A stretch of 64,000 nt of DNA from Shewanella algicola (GCF_014648035.1 NZ_BMQI01000018.1:1-64000); one strand, 5' to 3'; numbered from the stretch's first letter, positions 45,317-55,528 are shown. The notes: generated by a model not told the origin, from the letters alone. Numbers and translations: made by a program.

Positions 45317-46351
45317 ATGTCTACTTTATCTATTCATAATGTCACTAGTGATTACCAGGGGCGGGTGATATTAAAGCAGTTAGATTTAACCCTACAACAA
45401 GGCGAAATCGTTGCGTTATTGGGCCCCAGTGGCTGTGGCAAAACCACATTGTTAAAAGCGATAGCGGGGTTACAGGCCATCAGTGAAGGCAGCATTAGCA
45501 TTAATGGTCAGGTGCTCAGTGGTAATGGGATTTTCGTTGCCAGTGAGCAACGAGGCGTGGGGATGATTTTTCAAGATTATGCCTTATTCCCTCATTTATC
45601 GGTTGCTGACAATATTTTATTTGGGGTAAAAGGCTTAAATAAGCTTGAGCGCCAAACAAGATTAGAAGACATGCTTGAACTGGTTAAATTAACCGGGCTT
45701 GGTGATCGTTATCCTCATGAGCTTTCTGGGGGGCAGCAGCAACGAGTCTCCATTGCGCGAGCTCTGGCATATGAACCAGAGCTCATGCTACTTGATGAGC
45801 CTTTTTCTAATATCGATGCACAGGTACGCCATGAGATGATGCTAGAAATCCGCGCAATTTTAAAACAACGTAATGTCAGTGCCGTGTTTGTTACTCACAG
45901 TAAAGACGAAGCTTTTGTATTTGCAGATCAATTAGCGTTATTTGAACAAGGCCGGATAGTGCAACATGGCGCTGCAGAAACCTTGTATTCAAATCCAAAC
46001 AGTCAATACGTTGCCGACTTTTTAGGAACCACAAATTATCTCGATGTGACGGTAACCGCTGAAAAACAAGTTGATTCACCTCTAGGGACTGTCTTCAGCA
46101 CGACAACTCTACCTCATACTATCGGTTCTAAAGGGAAGCTATTATTAAGACCGCAGCAAATCTTGCTACAAGCCAATGACAAAGGAAGCGCTGAAATTAT
46201 CGAAAGGCGTTTTTTGGGCTCAGTTTGCCATTATCATGTTGTGCAAAATGGGGTGTTTTTAGAAATTAACAGCCCAATGATGAATTTTAGCATTGGACAG
46301 CGAGTGCAATTAGTTATTCCAGAGCATCAGTTAGTGGTGTTTAGTGAATAA
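45317..46351 (+). CDS. fbpC: Ferric-iron ABC transporter ATPase
   Basis: The ATPase of the iron importer. Walker A GPSGCGKTT, Q-loop IFQDYALFPHL, signature LSGGQQQRVSIARAL, Walker B LMLLDEPFSNID and the H-loop VFVTHSKDEA are intact; the C-terminal 110 residues form a TOBE-like regulatory domain. The length is 344 aa. No further gene follows in the operon. Confidence 0.94.
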   Translation: MSTLSIHNVTSDYQGRVILKQLDLTLQQGEIVALLGPSGCGKTTLLKAIAGLQAISEGSISINGQVLSGNGIFVASEQRGVGMIFQDYALFPHLSVADNILFGVKGLNKLERQTRLEDMLELVKLTGLGDRYPHELSGGQQQRVSIARALAYEPELMLLDEPFSNIDAQVRHEMMLEIRAILKQRNVSAVFVTHSKDEAFVFADQLALFEQGRIVQHGAAETLYSNPNSQYVADFLGTTNYLDVTVTAEKQVDSPLGTVFSTTTLPHTIGSKGKLLLRPQQILLQANDKGSAEIIERRFLGSVCHYHVVQNGVFLEINSPMMNFSIGQRVQLVIPEHQLVVFSE

Positions 46352-46548
46352 TGCTAAAGCTTATTAGTTTTTACTGATGAAAATTATCCAGCCAAAACAG
46401 TTATTGATTTAAATGTGAGAGTACATCAAGTAATTTGTTTGTATTTAAGCTAAAGTGTTTTGGCTTAATGATATCAAATCAAATATGATCAAATTGTTAA
46501 GTTATAAGCATTTAGGCCGACATAAAGTATTAAGGTGGATGAGTAAAT

Positions 46549-47487
46549 ATGGGTAACCAAGTTATGCCTCGTGAACAATTAGGGATTTGCGCTGAAGGTA
46601 ATTTACACAGTGTGTATTTAATGTTTAACGCCATCGACGGCGTAGAAGAACAATTACGTCCTTCAATTGCCAATGTGGCGCAATACATTTATGAACTCAC
46701 GGACCAATATGCCGACAGTGCTTTTAATGGCTTTGTAGGAATTGGCGCAAATTTTTGGGACACCTTTTATCCACAAGCTCGCCCTGCATTACTAAAACCG
46801 TTTCCCTCAATGAATGAAGGCAACCGCGATGCACCTGCAATGGAATACGACCTTTTTGTCCACATTCGTTGTGATCGTTATGATATTTTGCACCTAGTGG
46901 CTAACGAAATTAACCAAATGTTTGAAGATTTAGTCGAACTTGTTGATGAAGAGCGTGGTTTCCGTTTTATGGACAGCCGCGATTTAACCGGTTTTGTTGA
47001 TGGCACCGAAAACCCTAAAGGTCGTCATCGCCAAGAAGTGGCATTAGTGGGTAATGAAGACGCAGAATTTACTTCAGGTAGTTATGTCCACGTACAAAAG
47101 TACAAGCATAATTTAAGTAAGTGGCATCGTTTACCCCTTAAAAAGCAAGAAGATATTTACGGGCGTACCAAGGTTGACGATATTGAATATGAATCGGAAG
47201 ATAAGCCTCTAACCAGTCATACTAAGCGGGTTAATTTAAAAGATGATCAAGGTAAGTCGCTTGAAATTTTACGCCAAAGCATGCCTTATGGTTCGGTAAA
47301 AGAGCAGGGATTAGTGTTTATTTCTGTGTGTCGTACACCTGAGCATTTTGAGAAAATGTTACGCAGTATGGTGCATGGTGATGCTCACGGTAATCACGAC
47401 CATTTAATGCTATTCACAAAAGCACTTACAGGCTCTTCATTCTTTGTACCATCACTTGATTTTTTAACTCAATTTGATGATGCTTAG
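46549..47487 (+). CDS. DyP-type heme peroxidase
   Basis: Dye-decolorising peroxidases use hydrogen peroxide to oxidise various substrates. The GXXDG motif reads GFVDGTENP with the catalytic aspartate; the proximal-His region (SHTKRVNL) and LRQSMPYGS further on match the YfeX subgroup, 312 aa long. No Tat signal is present, so it is cytoplasmic. It lies after the iron importer but has its own promoter region; heme or iron chemistry is the only evident link. A hairpin terminator follows. Confidence 0.91.
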   Translation: MGNQVMPREQLGICAEGNLHSVYLMFNAIDGVEEQLRPSIANVAQYIYELTDQYADSAFNGFVGIGANFWDTFYPQARPALLKPFPSMNEGNRDAPAMEYDLFVHIRCDRYDILHLVANEINQMFEDLVELVDEERGFRFMDSRDLTGFVDGTENPKGRHRQEVALVGNEDAEFTSGSYVHVQKYKHNLSKWHRLPLKKQEDIYGRTKVDDIEYESEDKPLTSHTKRVNLKDDQGKSLEILRQSMPYGSVKEQGLVFISVCRTPEHFEKMLRSMVHGDAHGNHDHLMLFTKALTGSSFFVPSLDFLTQFDDA

Positions 47488-47503
47488 CGCTTGATAAAAG
47501 AAT

Positions 47504-47533
47504 AAAAAAAGCAATGCGATAGCATTGCTTTTT
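47504..47533. terminator. Bidirectional terminator, DyP and argR
   Basis: AAAAAGCAATGC pairs with GCATTGCTTTTT around a GATA loop, between the convergent peroxidase and argR genes. Confidence 0.88.
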
Positions 47534-47598
47534 GTATTTTGGATAACGATCACGTTGCAAAATACAACGTTGAATATTTAGTCGCTTAAATCATATTT

Positions 47599-48069
47599 TT
47601 ATTCGGTGTAATTAAACAGTGATTTAACGGTCTCAAGCGTGTCATCAATTGTTTTGATGCTGGCTGGGCAGATAAAGATAGTATCGTCACCTGCAATCGT
47701 ACCTAAAATACCTTCTGGTTTACCTATTGAGTCGAGTAAACGGGCAATCAATTGTGCTGCTCCTGGGCTGGTGCGTACCACAATCATAGCTTGGTTATGA
47801 TCTACGTCTAGCACGAGGTTTTTCAATGGGCTACCAGCAGTGGGCACCCCGAGTTCAGCTGGAAGGCAATATACCATCTCTTGTTTGGCATTGCGGGTAC
47901 GAACCGCGCCAAATTTACTAAGCATGCGCGACACTTTAGATTGATTAATATTACCGAATCCTTCGGTTTGTAGCGCATTAACAATCTCGCTTTGGCTTCC
48001 AAAGCGCTCTTCTTTTAGAATCGCTTTAAAGGTTTTTACGAGCTCATCCTGATTTTTTGTCGCTGGCAT
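47599..48069 (-). CDS. argR: Arginine repressor
   Basis: ArgR is a hexameric repressor that binds ARG boxes when arginine is bound. The N-terminal winged helix includes [29 protein letters not shown], and the C-terminal arginine-binding domain ends [13 protein letters not shown] with the aspartate pair that binds arginine. The 156-aa length is standard. A perfect ARG box lies upstream, which suggests autoregulation. In related genomes argR is often divergent from mdh; here no mdh is seen in the window. Confidence 0.95.
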   Translation of the reverse strand: MPATKNQDELVKTFKAILKEERFGSQSEIVNALQTEGFGNINQSKVSRMLSKFGAVRTRNAKQEMVYCLPAELGVPTAGSPLKNLVLDVDHNQAMIVVRTSPGAAQLIARLLDSIGKPEGILGTIAGDDTIFICPASIKTIDDTLETVKSLFNYTE

Positions 48070-48158
48070 AGTGAAAATTCATCTTATAGTTGTTATATAA
48101 AAAATTTTATAATTGTTATTCAAAAAAACTAGCTCATTTTGAATAGATTGCTTGATTA

Positions 48159-48197
48159 AGTCAAGAACGAATCAGATTTGCTGAATAAAAATTCATT
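48159..48197 (-). promoter_or_regulatory. ARG box pair upstream of argR
   Basis: TGAATAAAAATTCA (48182-48195) is a perfect core of the ARG box (TGAAT-4 A/T-ATTCA). The 18-bp stretch at 48159-48176 (TCAAGAACGAATCA core) is a poorer second copy, three bases apart, the usual spacing for pairs. They lie about 90-130 bases upstream of argR. Confidence 0.7.
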
Positions 48198-48295
48198 TGT
48201 AAAGTGGAACTTTATGCTGACACTTTACGCCGAGCCTTGAGCGTAAGGCAAAGCTGATTGGCAGGTATGCCTCATGATTTAGATGATGTGTATTG

Positions 48296-48712
48296 TTAGC
48301 CAGAGTGTTTCGTTAATACCAGTAAAGTGTCACCATTGGCAGCCATTAAGTTAAGCTTACCATTTGAAATATTGACGTGTTTTACCAATGATATCGCCTG
48401 CATTAATTTTGCTTCTTGCGCCACAAGAGCATCAATACAAGCTTTCATGGTGGCACCTTGCGTGGCAATCTGTAATTGATGGCCTTGTTGAATATAATGC
48501 CCAAAAAATTGATTACAGCTATTATGGCCGCTTAATTGGCCATCTCGAGAAAAGGCAATATTAGCGGGACTGTAGTCAATGGCAGGTGTATTGACTACAA
48601 CCTCAACATTCCATGTGCCAAGTCATTGTTGTGGTGTGGCCATTTGCGGTTGAGTTTGACAAGCGCTAAGGCCAAAAAGTAATCCTATGGCACAAAGAGT
48701 AGGCTTTATCAT
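48296..48712 (-). pseudogene. META-domain (HslJ-like) lipoprotein gene with an in-frame stop
   Basis: Reading the minus strand from ATG 48712 gives a signal with lipobox LSAC (Cys18), then a TGA at codon 30 (48623-48625), after which the same frame stays open to TAA at 48296. The downstream part is a META domain: FSRDGQLSGHNSCNQFFGHY followed by TMKACIDALVAQEAKLMQAI. No frameshift is needed; a single base change (for example TGG to TGA) would restore 138 residues. The gene is either a recent pseudogene or carries a sequencing error. HslJ-type proteins are small outer-membrane-associated lipoproteins of uncertain role. AGGAG lies about ten bases upstream. Confidence 0.85.
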
Positions 48713-48823
48713 GCGACGAATGCTCCTATAATAAAAAGTAGCGGTTATTCTGCTATTGCGAGAATACATTTAGGCTGATAATGGTCATCTTTTGTTGGTT
48801 TAATTAACACAATTTAACCTGTA

Positions 48824-49054
48824 ATGAGTACGTATATGATCAAACTGCTAAAAGCACTGCATTTTATTGGCATCGTTATGTTATTAGTTGGCATTTTCTT
48901 GTATTGGCAGACAGATGTAGTCCAACAAGTGAGTGGCATGTTAGTCGTTGCATCACTGATAGGCGTTGGCACATTAATGATGTCACCATTACCTGTGGCG
49001 CTAGTGTTTGAGTGGGCACGAAATCAACCGACGTCAGACAACCCAAAGGAATAA
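48824..49054 (+). CDS. Small membrane protein with two predicted helices
   Basis: A 76-aa protein with two hydrophobic segments (about residues 12-27 and 37-60) and short polar ends. The first ATG at 48824 and the in-frame ATG at 48836 are both possible; neither has a strong ribosome-binding site. It ends three bases before the GNAT gene and probably forms an operon with the next two genes. Family not recognised. Confidence 0.7.
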   Translation: MSTYMIKLLKALHFIGIVMLLVGIFLYWQTDVVQQVSGMLVVASLIGVGTLMMSPLPVALVFEWARNQPTSDNPKE

Positions 49055-49057
49055 TCA

Positions 49058-49621
49058 TTGTTATTCACTATCCGTAAAGGCGTACTAACTGACGCCGCAG
49101 CCATTGTGCAATTAGAACGCGAGCATATTAACGACGAACTAATCAGGCCTGTTGCCGCATTGCACGCGCACTCTTTTACTCTTAATGAGGTTAAAACGTT
49201 AATCAATCACCACTGGCTGGTGGTTGCTGAGGTACAAGGCAAAATTATTGCTTATGTTGTAGCGGCTAAGTGGGCGTTTTTTTCATCTCAACCACTGTAT
49301 CGTTACATTATTCAACGTATTAAATTTGCTGATGTAGACGGCTGTGCATTATCAACCACAAACACTTGCCAATACGGGCCTGTTTGGATTGACCCATCTT
49401 ATCGAGGCCAGGGAATATTTGAAGCTTTAGCGAATGAGCTTAAGCATCAGGTAAAAGCCACTTATCCGTTTATGGTGACGTTTATTTCTGGTGATAATAA
49501 ACGTTCGCTTGCAGCGCATAAAAACAAAGCCGCTATGCATGTGCTTGAATATTTTACATTTGAGCAACGTGACTATCAGTTGCTGGCCACTGACAATCAT
49601 CAATCGACTGAGGCAAACTAA
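49058..49621 (+). CDS. GNAT-family N-acetyltransferase
   Basis: The motif A loop is visible as YRGQGIFEALANEL after the strand YGPVWIDP, and the C-terminal part has HKNKAAMHVLEYFTF. The 187-aa length is normal for a GNAT enzyme. It begins with TTG at 49058, preceded by AAAGGA at the right distance; no ATG is available nearby. Its acceptor substrate is unknown. It is tightly coupled to the next gene, with a one-base overlap of stop and start. Confidence 0.82.
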   Translation: MLFTIRKGVLTDAAAIVQLEREHINDELIRPVAALHAHSFTLNEVKTLINHHWLVVAEVQGKIIAYVVAAKWAFFSSQPLYRYIIQRIKFADVDGCALSTTNTCQYGPVWIDPSYRGQGIFEALANELKHQVKATYPFMVTFISGDNKRSLAAHKNKAAMHVLEYFTFEQRDYQLLATDNHQSTEAN

Positions 49622-49983
49622 TGACGACGAATTTTGAAACACTGTTTAGCCCCTATTCAGCATTGCGGTTGGCGGCTTTTGATAATATGAAGTTAATTGC
49701 CGCCGTGCTAACTGAGGCCGGTGAGGCGTATCAATGTGTAGAGGCCAATCTATTAGTATCTGCTGCCAATGAGCAGGTTAATCGTGGCTATTTTGTGCAA
49801 TGGGGTGATCGCTGGTTATATTGCGGGCTTTGTAACTCTTATGCCGATCCGATTGTATTAATGACGAAAATTGAACTTGAGCAGATTGATGTGGCATCGG
49901 TGACCTTGATTACGGTGCCTGTGATGTCTATGCAGCAAGTGGGTTTTATGTGTATTGAAAGTGCCCACTTTGATCACTGCTAA
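49621..49983 (+). CDS. Hypothetical protein, 120 aa
   Basis: The ATG overlaps the stop of the preceding GNAT gene (TAATG), so the two are translationally coupled. The sequence is soluble with five cysteines (YQCVE, YCGLC, MCIES, DHC) and no signal peptide. The family is not recognised; it may work with the acetyltransferase. Confidence 0.7.
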   Translation: MTTNFETLFSPYSALRLAAFDNMKLIAAVLTEAGEAYQCVEANLLVSAANEQVNRGYFVQWGDRWLYCGLCNSYADPIVLMTKIELEQIDVASVTLITVPVMSMQQVGFMCIESAHFDHC

Positions 49984-49989
49984 GTATAT

Positions 49990-50568
49990 TTAGAGAGTGC
50001 GGCATAATTGCATTATGACGAGGGGGCGCTTATCGCTATGGTAACGCAGATACAGCTGGAGAATATCTGCGGGAATTTGATTGGTTTGTTGTGGTGTCAC
50101 TAAATTAAATTGTTGTTTTTGATACAAAGGTTGCAGTATTGCCTCAGTAAATAAAAAGCATTTTTTATCGATTAAATGCGGGTTTATAAAGTTGAGCAAA
50201 TCGCTCGCGACACCTTTGCCGCGGGAGTCGGGTTCAACTAATACGCCGTTAATTAGTTGAAACGGCCCCACGGGTTTTATTCTGACAGCCGCAATAATTT
50301 TGGCTGGTGAGCTGAATGCTTTGTTTGAACCCGTTAAGGTTTGTGTCGTGATAGCTTGCGCCATTGAAGGAGGTTTATCATCAGCCAGAGCAGGGGTGTG
50401 ATGTTGGCAAATTACTGCAACAGACTCTTTCGCGGATACCCTGGCATAGGGCATATACTGGCGGTAAAAAAGCTTTAGCGCTGACCATTGTTTTATTTGA
50501 GCTAGGCTATCAGCACAATCATGACTTCCACTCAGTAGGTCAGTATTTATCCAGTCTGTTTTAATCAT
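49990..50568 (-). CDS. GNAT-family N-acetyltransferase
   Basis: The motif A segment VLVEPDSRGKGVASDLLNFI fits the acetyl-CoA-binding loop, and the preceding strand IIAAVRIKPVG is the usual beta-4. The 192-aa length is normal. It faces the coupled GNAT-hypothetical gene pair at its 3' end, with only seven bases between the stops. Substrate unknown. It lies downstream of metK, but a terminator separates them. Confidence 0.8.
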   Translation of the reverse strand: MIKTDWINTDLLSGSHDCADSLAQIKQWSALKLFYRQYMPYARVSAKESVAVICQHHTPALADDKPPSMAQAITTQTLTGSNKAFSSPAKIIAAVRIKPVGPFQLINGVLVEPDSRGKGVASDLLNFINPHLIDKKCFLFTEAILQPLYQKQQFNLVTPQQTNQIPADILQLYLRYHSDKRPLVIMQLCRTL

Positions 50569-50593
50569 TAGTTTTGACTTTATTTATAGTAAC

Positions 50594-50619
50594 AAAAAAC
50601 CGCCATAAGGCGGTTTTTT
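50594..50619 (-). terminator. Intrinsic terminator of metK
   Basis: AAAAAACCGCC pairs with GGCGGTTTTTT around ATAA; the T-run is on the minus strand after the stem, 20 bases beyond the metK stop. Confidence 0.88.
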
Positions 50620-50638
50620 TATAGCCATGCAAGATTAA

Positions 50639-51790
50639 TTATAAACCGGCATCTGCACGTAATATTTCAGCTTTGTCTGTCGCTTCCCAAGGGAAGATAT
50701 CGCGGCCAAAGTGACCATAAGCAGCCGTTTGTTGATAGATAGGACGTGCTAAATCTAACATTGCTGTTAAGCCATATGGGCGTAATTCAAAATGTTGACG
50801 AACTAATTTGATTAACACTTCTTGAGGCACTTTACCGGTACCGAAAGTTTCGATACTGATAGAGGTTGGCTCAGCAACACCAATAGCGTAAGACACTTGT
50901 AACTCGCAACGATCAGCAAGACCGGCAGCGACAATATTTTTAGCGACATAACGTGCTGCATAAGCTGCACTACGGTCAACTTTTGATGGGTCTTTACCAG
51001 AGAAAGCGCCACCACCATGACGTGCCATACCACCGTATGTATCAACGATAATTTTACGTCCAGTTAGTCCGCAGTCGCCAACGGGTCCGCCAATAACAAA
51101 ACGTCCAGTTGGATTAATAAAGTATTTAGTGTCTTTATTTAACCACTGCGCAGGTAATACTGGCTTGATGATGGTTTCCATTACGGCTTCAATCAAATCA
51201 GCTTGAGTGACGTCTTCACGGTGTTGAGTCGATAACACAATGGCATCAATACCGATAATTTTGCCTTCATCGTATGCAAAAGTAACTTGGCTTTTTGCAT
51301 CTGGGCGTAACCAAGGTAATGTGCCGTCTTTACGCACTTCTGACTGACGCTTCACTAATTTGTGCGCATAAGTAATCGGTGCTGGCATTAATACGTCAGT
51401 TTCATTGCTGGCATAACCAAACATTAAGCCCTGATCGCCAGCGCCTTGTTCTGCAGGATCACTGCGATCAACGCCTTGGTTAATGTCCGGAGACTGCTTA
51501 CCAATGGCGTTTAATACGGCACATGAATCAGCATCAAAACCCATATCTGAATGGGTGTAACCAATTTCACGTACAGTTTTACGGGTAATTTCTTCAATAT
51601 CGACCCAAGCAGAAGTGGTGACTTCGCCGCCCACTAATACCATGCCTGTTTTGACATATGTTTCGCACGCAACACGAGCTTTTGGATCTTGCTCAAGGAT
51701 TGCGTCTAATACCGCATCAGAAATCTGATCGGCGATTTTATCTGGATGACCTTCTGAGACCGACTCAGAGGTAAACAAGTGCTTTGCCAT
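50639..51790 (-). CDS. metK: S-adenosylmethionine synthetase
   Basis: MetK makes S-adenosylmethionine from methionine and ATP. The motifs [19 protein letters not shown] at the start, [12 protein letters not shown] in the middle and [19 protein letters not shown] near residue 260 are invariant. The length of 383 aa matches E. coli MetK. Tandem met boxes upstream indicate repression by MetJ. It is monocistronic. Confidence 0.97.
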   Translation of the reverse strand: MAKHLFTSESVSEGHPDKIADQISDAVLDAILEQDPKARVACETYVKTGMVLVGGEVTTSAWVDIEEITRKTVREIGYTHSDMGFDADSCAVLNAIGKQSPDINQGVDRSDPAEQGAGDQGLMFGYASNETDVLMPAPITYAHKLVKRQSEVRKDGTLPWLRPDAKSQVTFAYDEGKIIGIDAIVLSTQHREDVTQADLIEAVMETIIKPVLPAQWLNKDTKYFINPTGRFVIGGPVGDCGLTGRKIIVDTYGGMARHGGGAFSGKDPSKVDRSAAYAARYVAKNIVAAGLADRCELQVSYAIGVAEPTSISIETFGTGKVPQEVLIKLVRQHFELRPYGLTAMLDLARPIYQQTAAYGHFGRDIFPWEATDKAEILRADAGL

Positions 51791-51821
51791 AATTGGAAAA
51801 TCTCGTTGGTTGCATTTGAAT

Positions 51822-51837
51822 ATACGTCTAGACGTCT
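51822..51837 (-). promoter_or_regulatory. Tandem met boxes (MetJ operator) upstream of metK
   Basis: Two adjacent 8-bp units, ATACGTCT and AGACGTCT; the second is the exact consensus and the first has seven of eight. MetJ binds such tandem boxes with S-adenosylmethionine as corepressor. The pair is 32-47 bases upstream of the metK start codon. Confidence 0.85.
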
Positions 51838-52158
51838 ATTTTAATCGAAATCGAAATTGATAACACCCCCCTAATACGAATTTAACCTAAGAATTGTGCA
51901 TTACATCAGCAATCTATTTTACTTTTGGGATTTATGGTTTGAATAAATATAGGTTAATTTATTGAATTATAGTGACTTAATGATACTATTTATCATTTTT
52001 GATGTCTGTGGAATGGTCAGTATTAGGCAATTTTTTTGCTCATAATGTGATTTTAGTAGTGAAAATAAACGACCTAATTTATCAAATGTCCTCAATTAAT
52101 CGTGTCAGTGTCAACAAATCATTACTGCTAATTGCACAAGATGTCGAAAGCGGCTTTA
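51838..52158. other. Non-coding gap between metK and tkt
   Basis: AT-rich sequence with no gene on either strand. It must carry the metK promoter near 51850. I see no terminator, RNA gene or repeat; a HexR-type site could be expected near tkt, but none is convincing. Confidence 0.45.
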
Positions 52159-52186
52159 TTGCAAACTTAAGTTAAATCTGTATAGA
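52159..52186 (+). promoter_or_regulatory. Probable sigma-70 promoter for tkt
   Basis: TTGCAA and TATAGA are separated by 16 bases, each with four of six consensus bases. Transcription from here gives a leader of about 135 bases before the tkt start codon. Confidence 0.5.
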
Positions 52187-52328
52187 CATGCACAGCCAAA
52201 TGCAACAAGCATCGTCGTTAGGACTCATAAAAACAACCCGAAAAATTTTAATTTGCGTCCCACCGCCTAGTAGGGGAAAATGCCTATCCACAATTGCCGT
52301 TAGATCTCACAAACAAGCAGGAGAGAGC

Positions 52329-54323
52329 ATGTCTTCTCGTAAAGTACTCGCTAATGCCATTCGCGCCCTAAGTATGGACGCGGTTCAAAAAGCTAACTCT
52401 GGTCACCCAGGTGCACCAATGGGGATGGCTGATATCGCAGAAGTGCTATGGAACGATTTTCTAAAGCATAACCCGACTAACCCAAACTGGGCTGATCGCG
52501 ATCGTTTCATTTTATCAAACGGTCACGGTTCAATGCTTATTTACTCTTTACTGCATTTATCGGGTTATGAATTACCTATTGAAGAGCTAAAGCAATTCCG
52601 TCAGTTACACTCTAAAACGCCGGGTCACCCAGAGTTTGGTTATACGCCTGGTGTTGAAACGACTACCGGTCCTTTAGGCGCTGGTATCAGTAACGCTGTG
52701 GGTATGGCAATTGCTGAAAAAACTTTAGCAGCCCAGTTCAACCGCCCTGGCTTTGATATTGTTGACCACTACACTTATTGTTTCTTAGGTGATGGCTGCT
52801 TAATGGAAGGTATTTCTCACGAAGCCAGTTCATTAGCAGGAACCTTAGGCCTAGGTAAGTTAGTGGCATTTTGGGATGACAACGGTATTTCTATCGATGG
52901 CCATGTTGAAGGTTGGTTTACAGACGACACACCTAAGCGTTTTGAATCATACGGCTGGCATGTGATTGCTGGTGTTGACGGTCATAACCCTGATGCAATC
53001 CGTGCAGCAATTGAAGAAGCTAAGTCGGTAACTGATAAGCCATCTATGATTTGCTGCAAAACTATTATTGGTTTTGGCTCGCCAAACAAATCTGGCAGCC
53101 ACGACTGTCACGGCGCACCATTAGGTGATGCAGAGATTGCGGCAGCACGTGAATTCTTAAATTGGCCACATGCGCCGTTTGATATTCCAGCTGATGTATA
53201 TTCAGGTTGGGATGCCAAGCAAAAAGGTGTGGCTAACGAAGCATTATGGAATGACAAGTTTGCTGCATACCAAGCTGCATTCCCTGAATTAGCTGCTGAA
53301 TACGACCGTCGTGTACTTAACGGCGATTTACCTGCTGATTTTGAAGCCAAAGCACAAGCTTATATCCAAGAGTGTCAAGATAAAGCGGAAGGCATTGCCA
53401 GCCGTAAAGCATCGCAAAATGCCATTGGTTTCTTTGGTGCAATGTTGCCAGAGCTATTAGGCGGTAGCGCCGACTTAGCGGGTTCAAACCTAACGCTTTG
53501 GTCAGGTTCAAAAGGCATTCAAGACGACCCAGCCGGTAACTACATCTATTACGGTGTACGTGAGTTCGGTATGAGCGGCATTATGAACGGCGCATCATTA
53601 CACGGTGGTTTTATCAACTACGGCGCAACGTTTATGATGTTTATGGAATACGCGCGTAATGCTGTCCGTATGTCTGCATTAATGGGCATTCAAAATATTT
53701 TTGTTTATACCCATGACTCTATCGGTCAAGGTGAAGATGGCCCAACTCACCAACCGGTTGAACAACTTGCAAACTTACGCTTAACGCCAAATATGGCGGT
53801 ATGGCGTCCATGTGATGCGGCTGAAACCGCAGTATCTTGGAAAGCCGCTATTGAGCGTCGTAATGCACCAACATCATTAATCTTTAGCCGTCAAGGTCTT
53901 AAAGCTCAAGCACGTACTGCTGAGCAATTAGCTAACGTGGCTAAAGGTGGCTATATATTGTCTGATTGCGAAGGCACTGCAGAAGTTATTTTGATTGCTA
54001 CCGGCAGTGAAGTGCAATTAGCCATGGATTCTGCTGCTGAGTTAACTAAGCTAGGTCAAAAAGTGCGTGTGGTTTCTATGCCATCAACCACTGAATTTGA
54101 TAAGCAAGATGCAGCATATAAAGAGTCAGTACTACCAAAAGCTGTGACTAAGCGTGTAGCCATTGAAGCTGCTCATACTGATTTTTGGTACAAGTATGTT
54201 GGTTTTGAAGGCGGCGTAGTGGGCATGACCACCTTTGGTGAATCTGCTCCAGGCGGTGACTTACTTAAGCATTTCGGCTTCACTGTTGATAATGTCGTAA
54301 AAACTGTCCAGTCTTTAGGATAA
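52329..54323 (+). CDS. tkt: Transketolase
   Basis: Transketolase moves two-carbon units in the pentose phosphate pathway using thiamine diphosphate. The start [19 protein letters not shown], the cofactor motif [18 protein letters not shown] and the pyrimidine part [15 protein letters not shown] are invariant. ATG 52329, with AGGAGAG upstream, gives 664 aa, the usual length; the longer frame from 52188 reads through the ribosome-binding site and adds 47 basic residues unlike any transketolase. Epd, Pgk and Fba follow, a typical order; tkt has its own terminator. Confidence 0.96.
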   Translation: MSSRKVLANAIRALSMDAVQKANSGHPGAPMGMADIAEVLWNDFLKHNPTNPNWADRDRFILSNGHGSMLIYSLLHLSGYELPIEELKQFRQLHSKTPGHPEFGYTPGVETTTGPLGAGISNAVGMAIAEKTLAAQFNRPGFDIVDHYTYCFLGDGCLMEGISHEASSLAGTLGLGKLVAFWDDNGISIDGHVEGWFTDDTPKRFESYGWHVIAGVDGHNPDAIRAAIEEAKSVTDKPSMICCKTIIGFGSPNKSGSHDCHGAPLGDAEIAAAREFLNWPHAPFDIPADVYSGWDAKQKGVANEALWNDKFAAYQAAFPELAAEYDRRVLNGDLPADFEAKAQAYIQECQDKAEGIASRKASQNAIGFFGAMLPELLGGSADLAGSNLTLWSGSKGIQDDPAGNYIYYGVREFGMSGIMNGASLHGGFINYGATFMMFMEYARNAVRMSALMGIQNIFVYTHDSIGQGEDGPTHQPVEQLANLRLTPNMAVWRPCDAAETAVSWKAAIERRNAPTSLIFSRQGLKAQARTAEQLANVAKGGYILSDCEGTAEVILIATGSEVQLAMDSAAELTKLGQKVRVVSMPSTTEFDKQDAAYKESVLPKAVTKRVAIEAAHTDFWYKYVGFEGGVVGMTTFGESAPGGDLLKHFGFTVDNVVKTVQSLG

Positions 54324-54332
54324 TCGCTTGCC

Positions 54333-54361
54333 ATTAAACACTTATCTATTAAGTGTTTAAT
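54333..54361 (+). other. First of two hairpins after tkt
   Basis: ATTAAACACTTA pairs with TAAGTGTTTAAT around a five-base loop, nine bases after the stop and before the main terminator. It lacks a T-run and may protect the mRNA 3' end. Confidence 0.6.
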
Positions 54362-54370
54362 CTGTATAAT

Positions 54371-54404
54371 AACGACCTGCAATGCAATTGTAGGTCGTTT
54401 TTTT
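54371..54404 (+). terminator. Intrinsic terminator after tkt
   Basis: AACGACCTGCAAT pairs with ATTGTAGGTCGTT (one G-U pair), followed by seven T residues. epd lies about 100 bases on and so needs its own promoter or read-through. Confidence 0.85.
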
Positions 54405-54508
54405 ATGCCTACAATTTCACAAAAATAATATACTAAGCCACTCATGTTTAAGCTTTTTATATCGCTGACTCAATAACATGTGCTTAGGTTAATTACTTTG
54501 GACCCTAA

Positions 54509-55528
54509 ATGATTCGAGTTGCAATTAATGGATATGGTCGAATTGGCCGCTCAATTCTTCGTGCATTGTACGAGTCGGGTAAACGCCAGCAAATTCAGAT
54601 AGTCGCGATTAATGAACTCGCAAAACCTGAAGCCATTTGTCACCTTACGCAATACGACACCACCCACGGGCGTTTTAAGCACACAGTCCGCCTCGATGGC
54701 GACAAGCTGTTGATTGGCGATGACAATATTCAATTATTTAATCAAGCTGATGCGAGTTTACTGCCCTGGCGCGAGCTTGATATTGATATTGTATATGAAG
54801 CCACAGGTAGCTTAATCGACCGTCAAGCTTGCGGGGCGCACATTCAAGCGGGCGCTAAACAAGTGTTGATTAGTCATCCGTCATCTGCCGATGTTGATGG
54901 CACTATTGTTTATGGTGTTAATCATGATTTATTGCGCCCTGAACACACTATTATCTCTAATGCATCATGCACAACAAACTGTATTGTGCCGGTTATCGAT
55001 GTGTTAGACAGGCATTTTGAAGTCAAAAGTGGCGCTATTACTACTATTCATTCGGCCATGAATGATCAACAGGTGATTGATGCCTACCATGATGACTTGC
55101 GCCGAACTCGCGCTGCTGGGCAATCTATTATTCCTGTCGACACCAAGTTAGCCCGTGGTATCGAACGTATTTTGCCTCACATGAAAGATAAATTTGAAGC
55201 GATCTCGGTAAGGGTTCCCACCATTAATGTGACCGCGATCGACTTATCGGTCACCCTCGATAAAAAAGTCGATATTGAACAAATCAACAAAGTGTTAGAA
55301 CTTGCGTCAAACGGCAGTTTTAATGGTATTTTAGGCTATACTGACGAGCCGTTAGTGTCGTGTGACTTTAACCACGATCCTCGCTCAAGTATTGTCGATG
55401 GCACTCAAACCCGTGTCAGCGCCGGCCACCTGGTCAAATTATTATTATGGTGCGACAACGAATGGGGTTTTGCTAATCGCATGCTCGATACGAGTTTAGC
55501 AATGATCCAAGCTAAACAAGTGCAGTAA
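54509..55528 (+). CDS. epd: D-erythrose-4-phosphate dehydrogenase
   Basis: Epd oxidises erythrose 4-phosphate to 4-phosphoerythronate, feeding pyridoxal phosphate synthesis. The NAD fold starts with [19 protein letters not shown], the catalytic cysteine is in [12 protein letters not shown], and [21 protein letters not shown] distinguishes it from glyceraldehyde-3-phosphate dehydrogenase (which usually has THSYTATQ there). The length of 339 aa matches E. coli Epd. It is upstream of pgk, as in E. coli. Confidence 0.94.
   Translation: MIRVAINGYGRIGRSILRALYESGKRQQIQIVAINELAKPEAICHLTQYDTTHGRFKHTVRLDGDKLLIGDDNIQLFNQADASLLPWRELDIDIVYEATGSLIDRQACGAHIQAGAKQVLISHPSSADVDGTIVYGVNHDLLRPEHTIISNASCTTNCIVPVIDVLDRHFEVKSGAITTIHSAMNDQQVIDAYHDDLRRTRAAGQSIIPVDTKLARGIERILPHMKDKFEAISVRVPTINVTAIDLSVTLDKKVDIEQINKVLELASNGSFNGILGYTDEPLVSCDFNHDPRSSIVDGTQTRVSAGHLVKLLLWCDNEWGFANRMLDTSLAMIQAKQVQ

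Noticed and set aside
48623-48625. TGA read as selenocysteine in the META gene
   Set aside because: The META domain has no selenocysteine members, the position is in the linker after the lipobox, and no SECIS-like hairpin follows it; a pseudogene or error is simpler.
52188-52328. 47-residue extension of transketolase
   Set aside because: It spans the ribosome-binding site and is basic and unlike the family; the ATG at 52329 begins the conserved protein.
54406-54508. HexR-type site before epd
   Set aside because: TTAATTAC near 54490 resembles half of the known palindrome, but the other half does not match.
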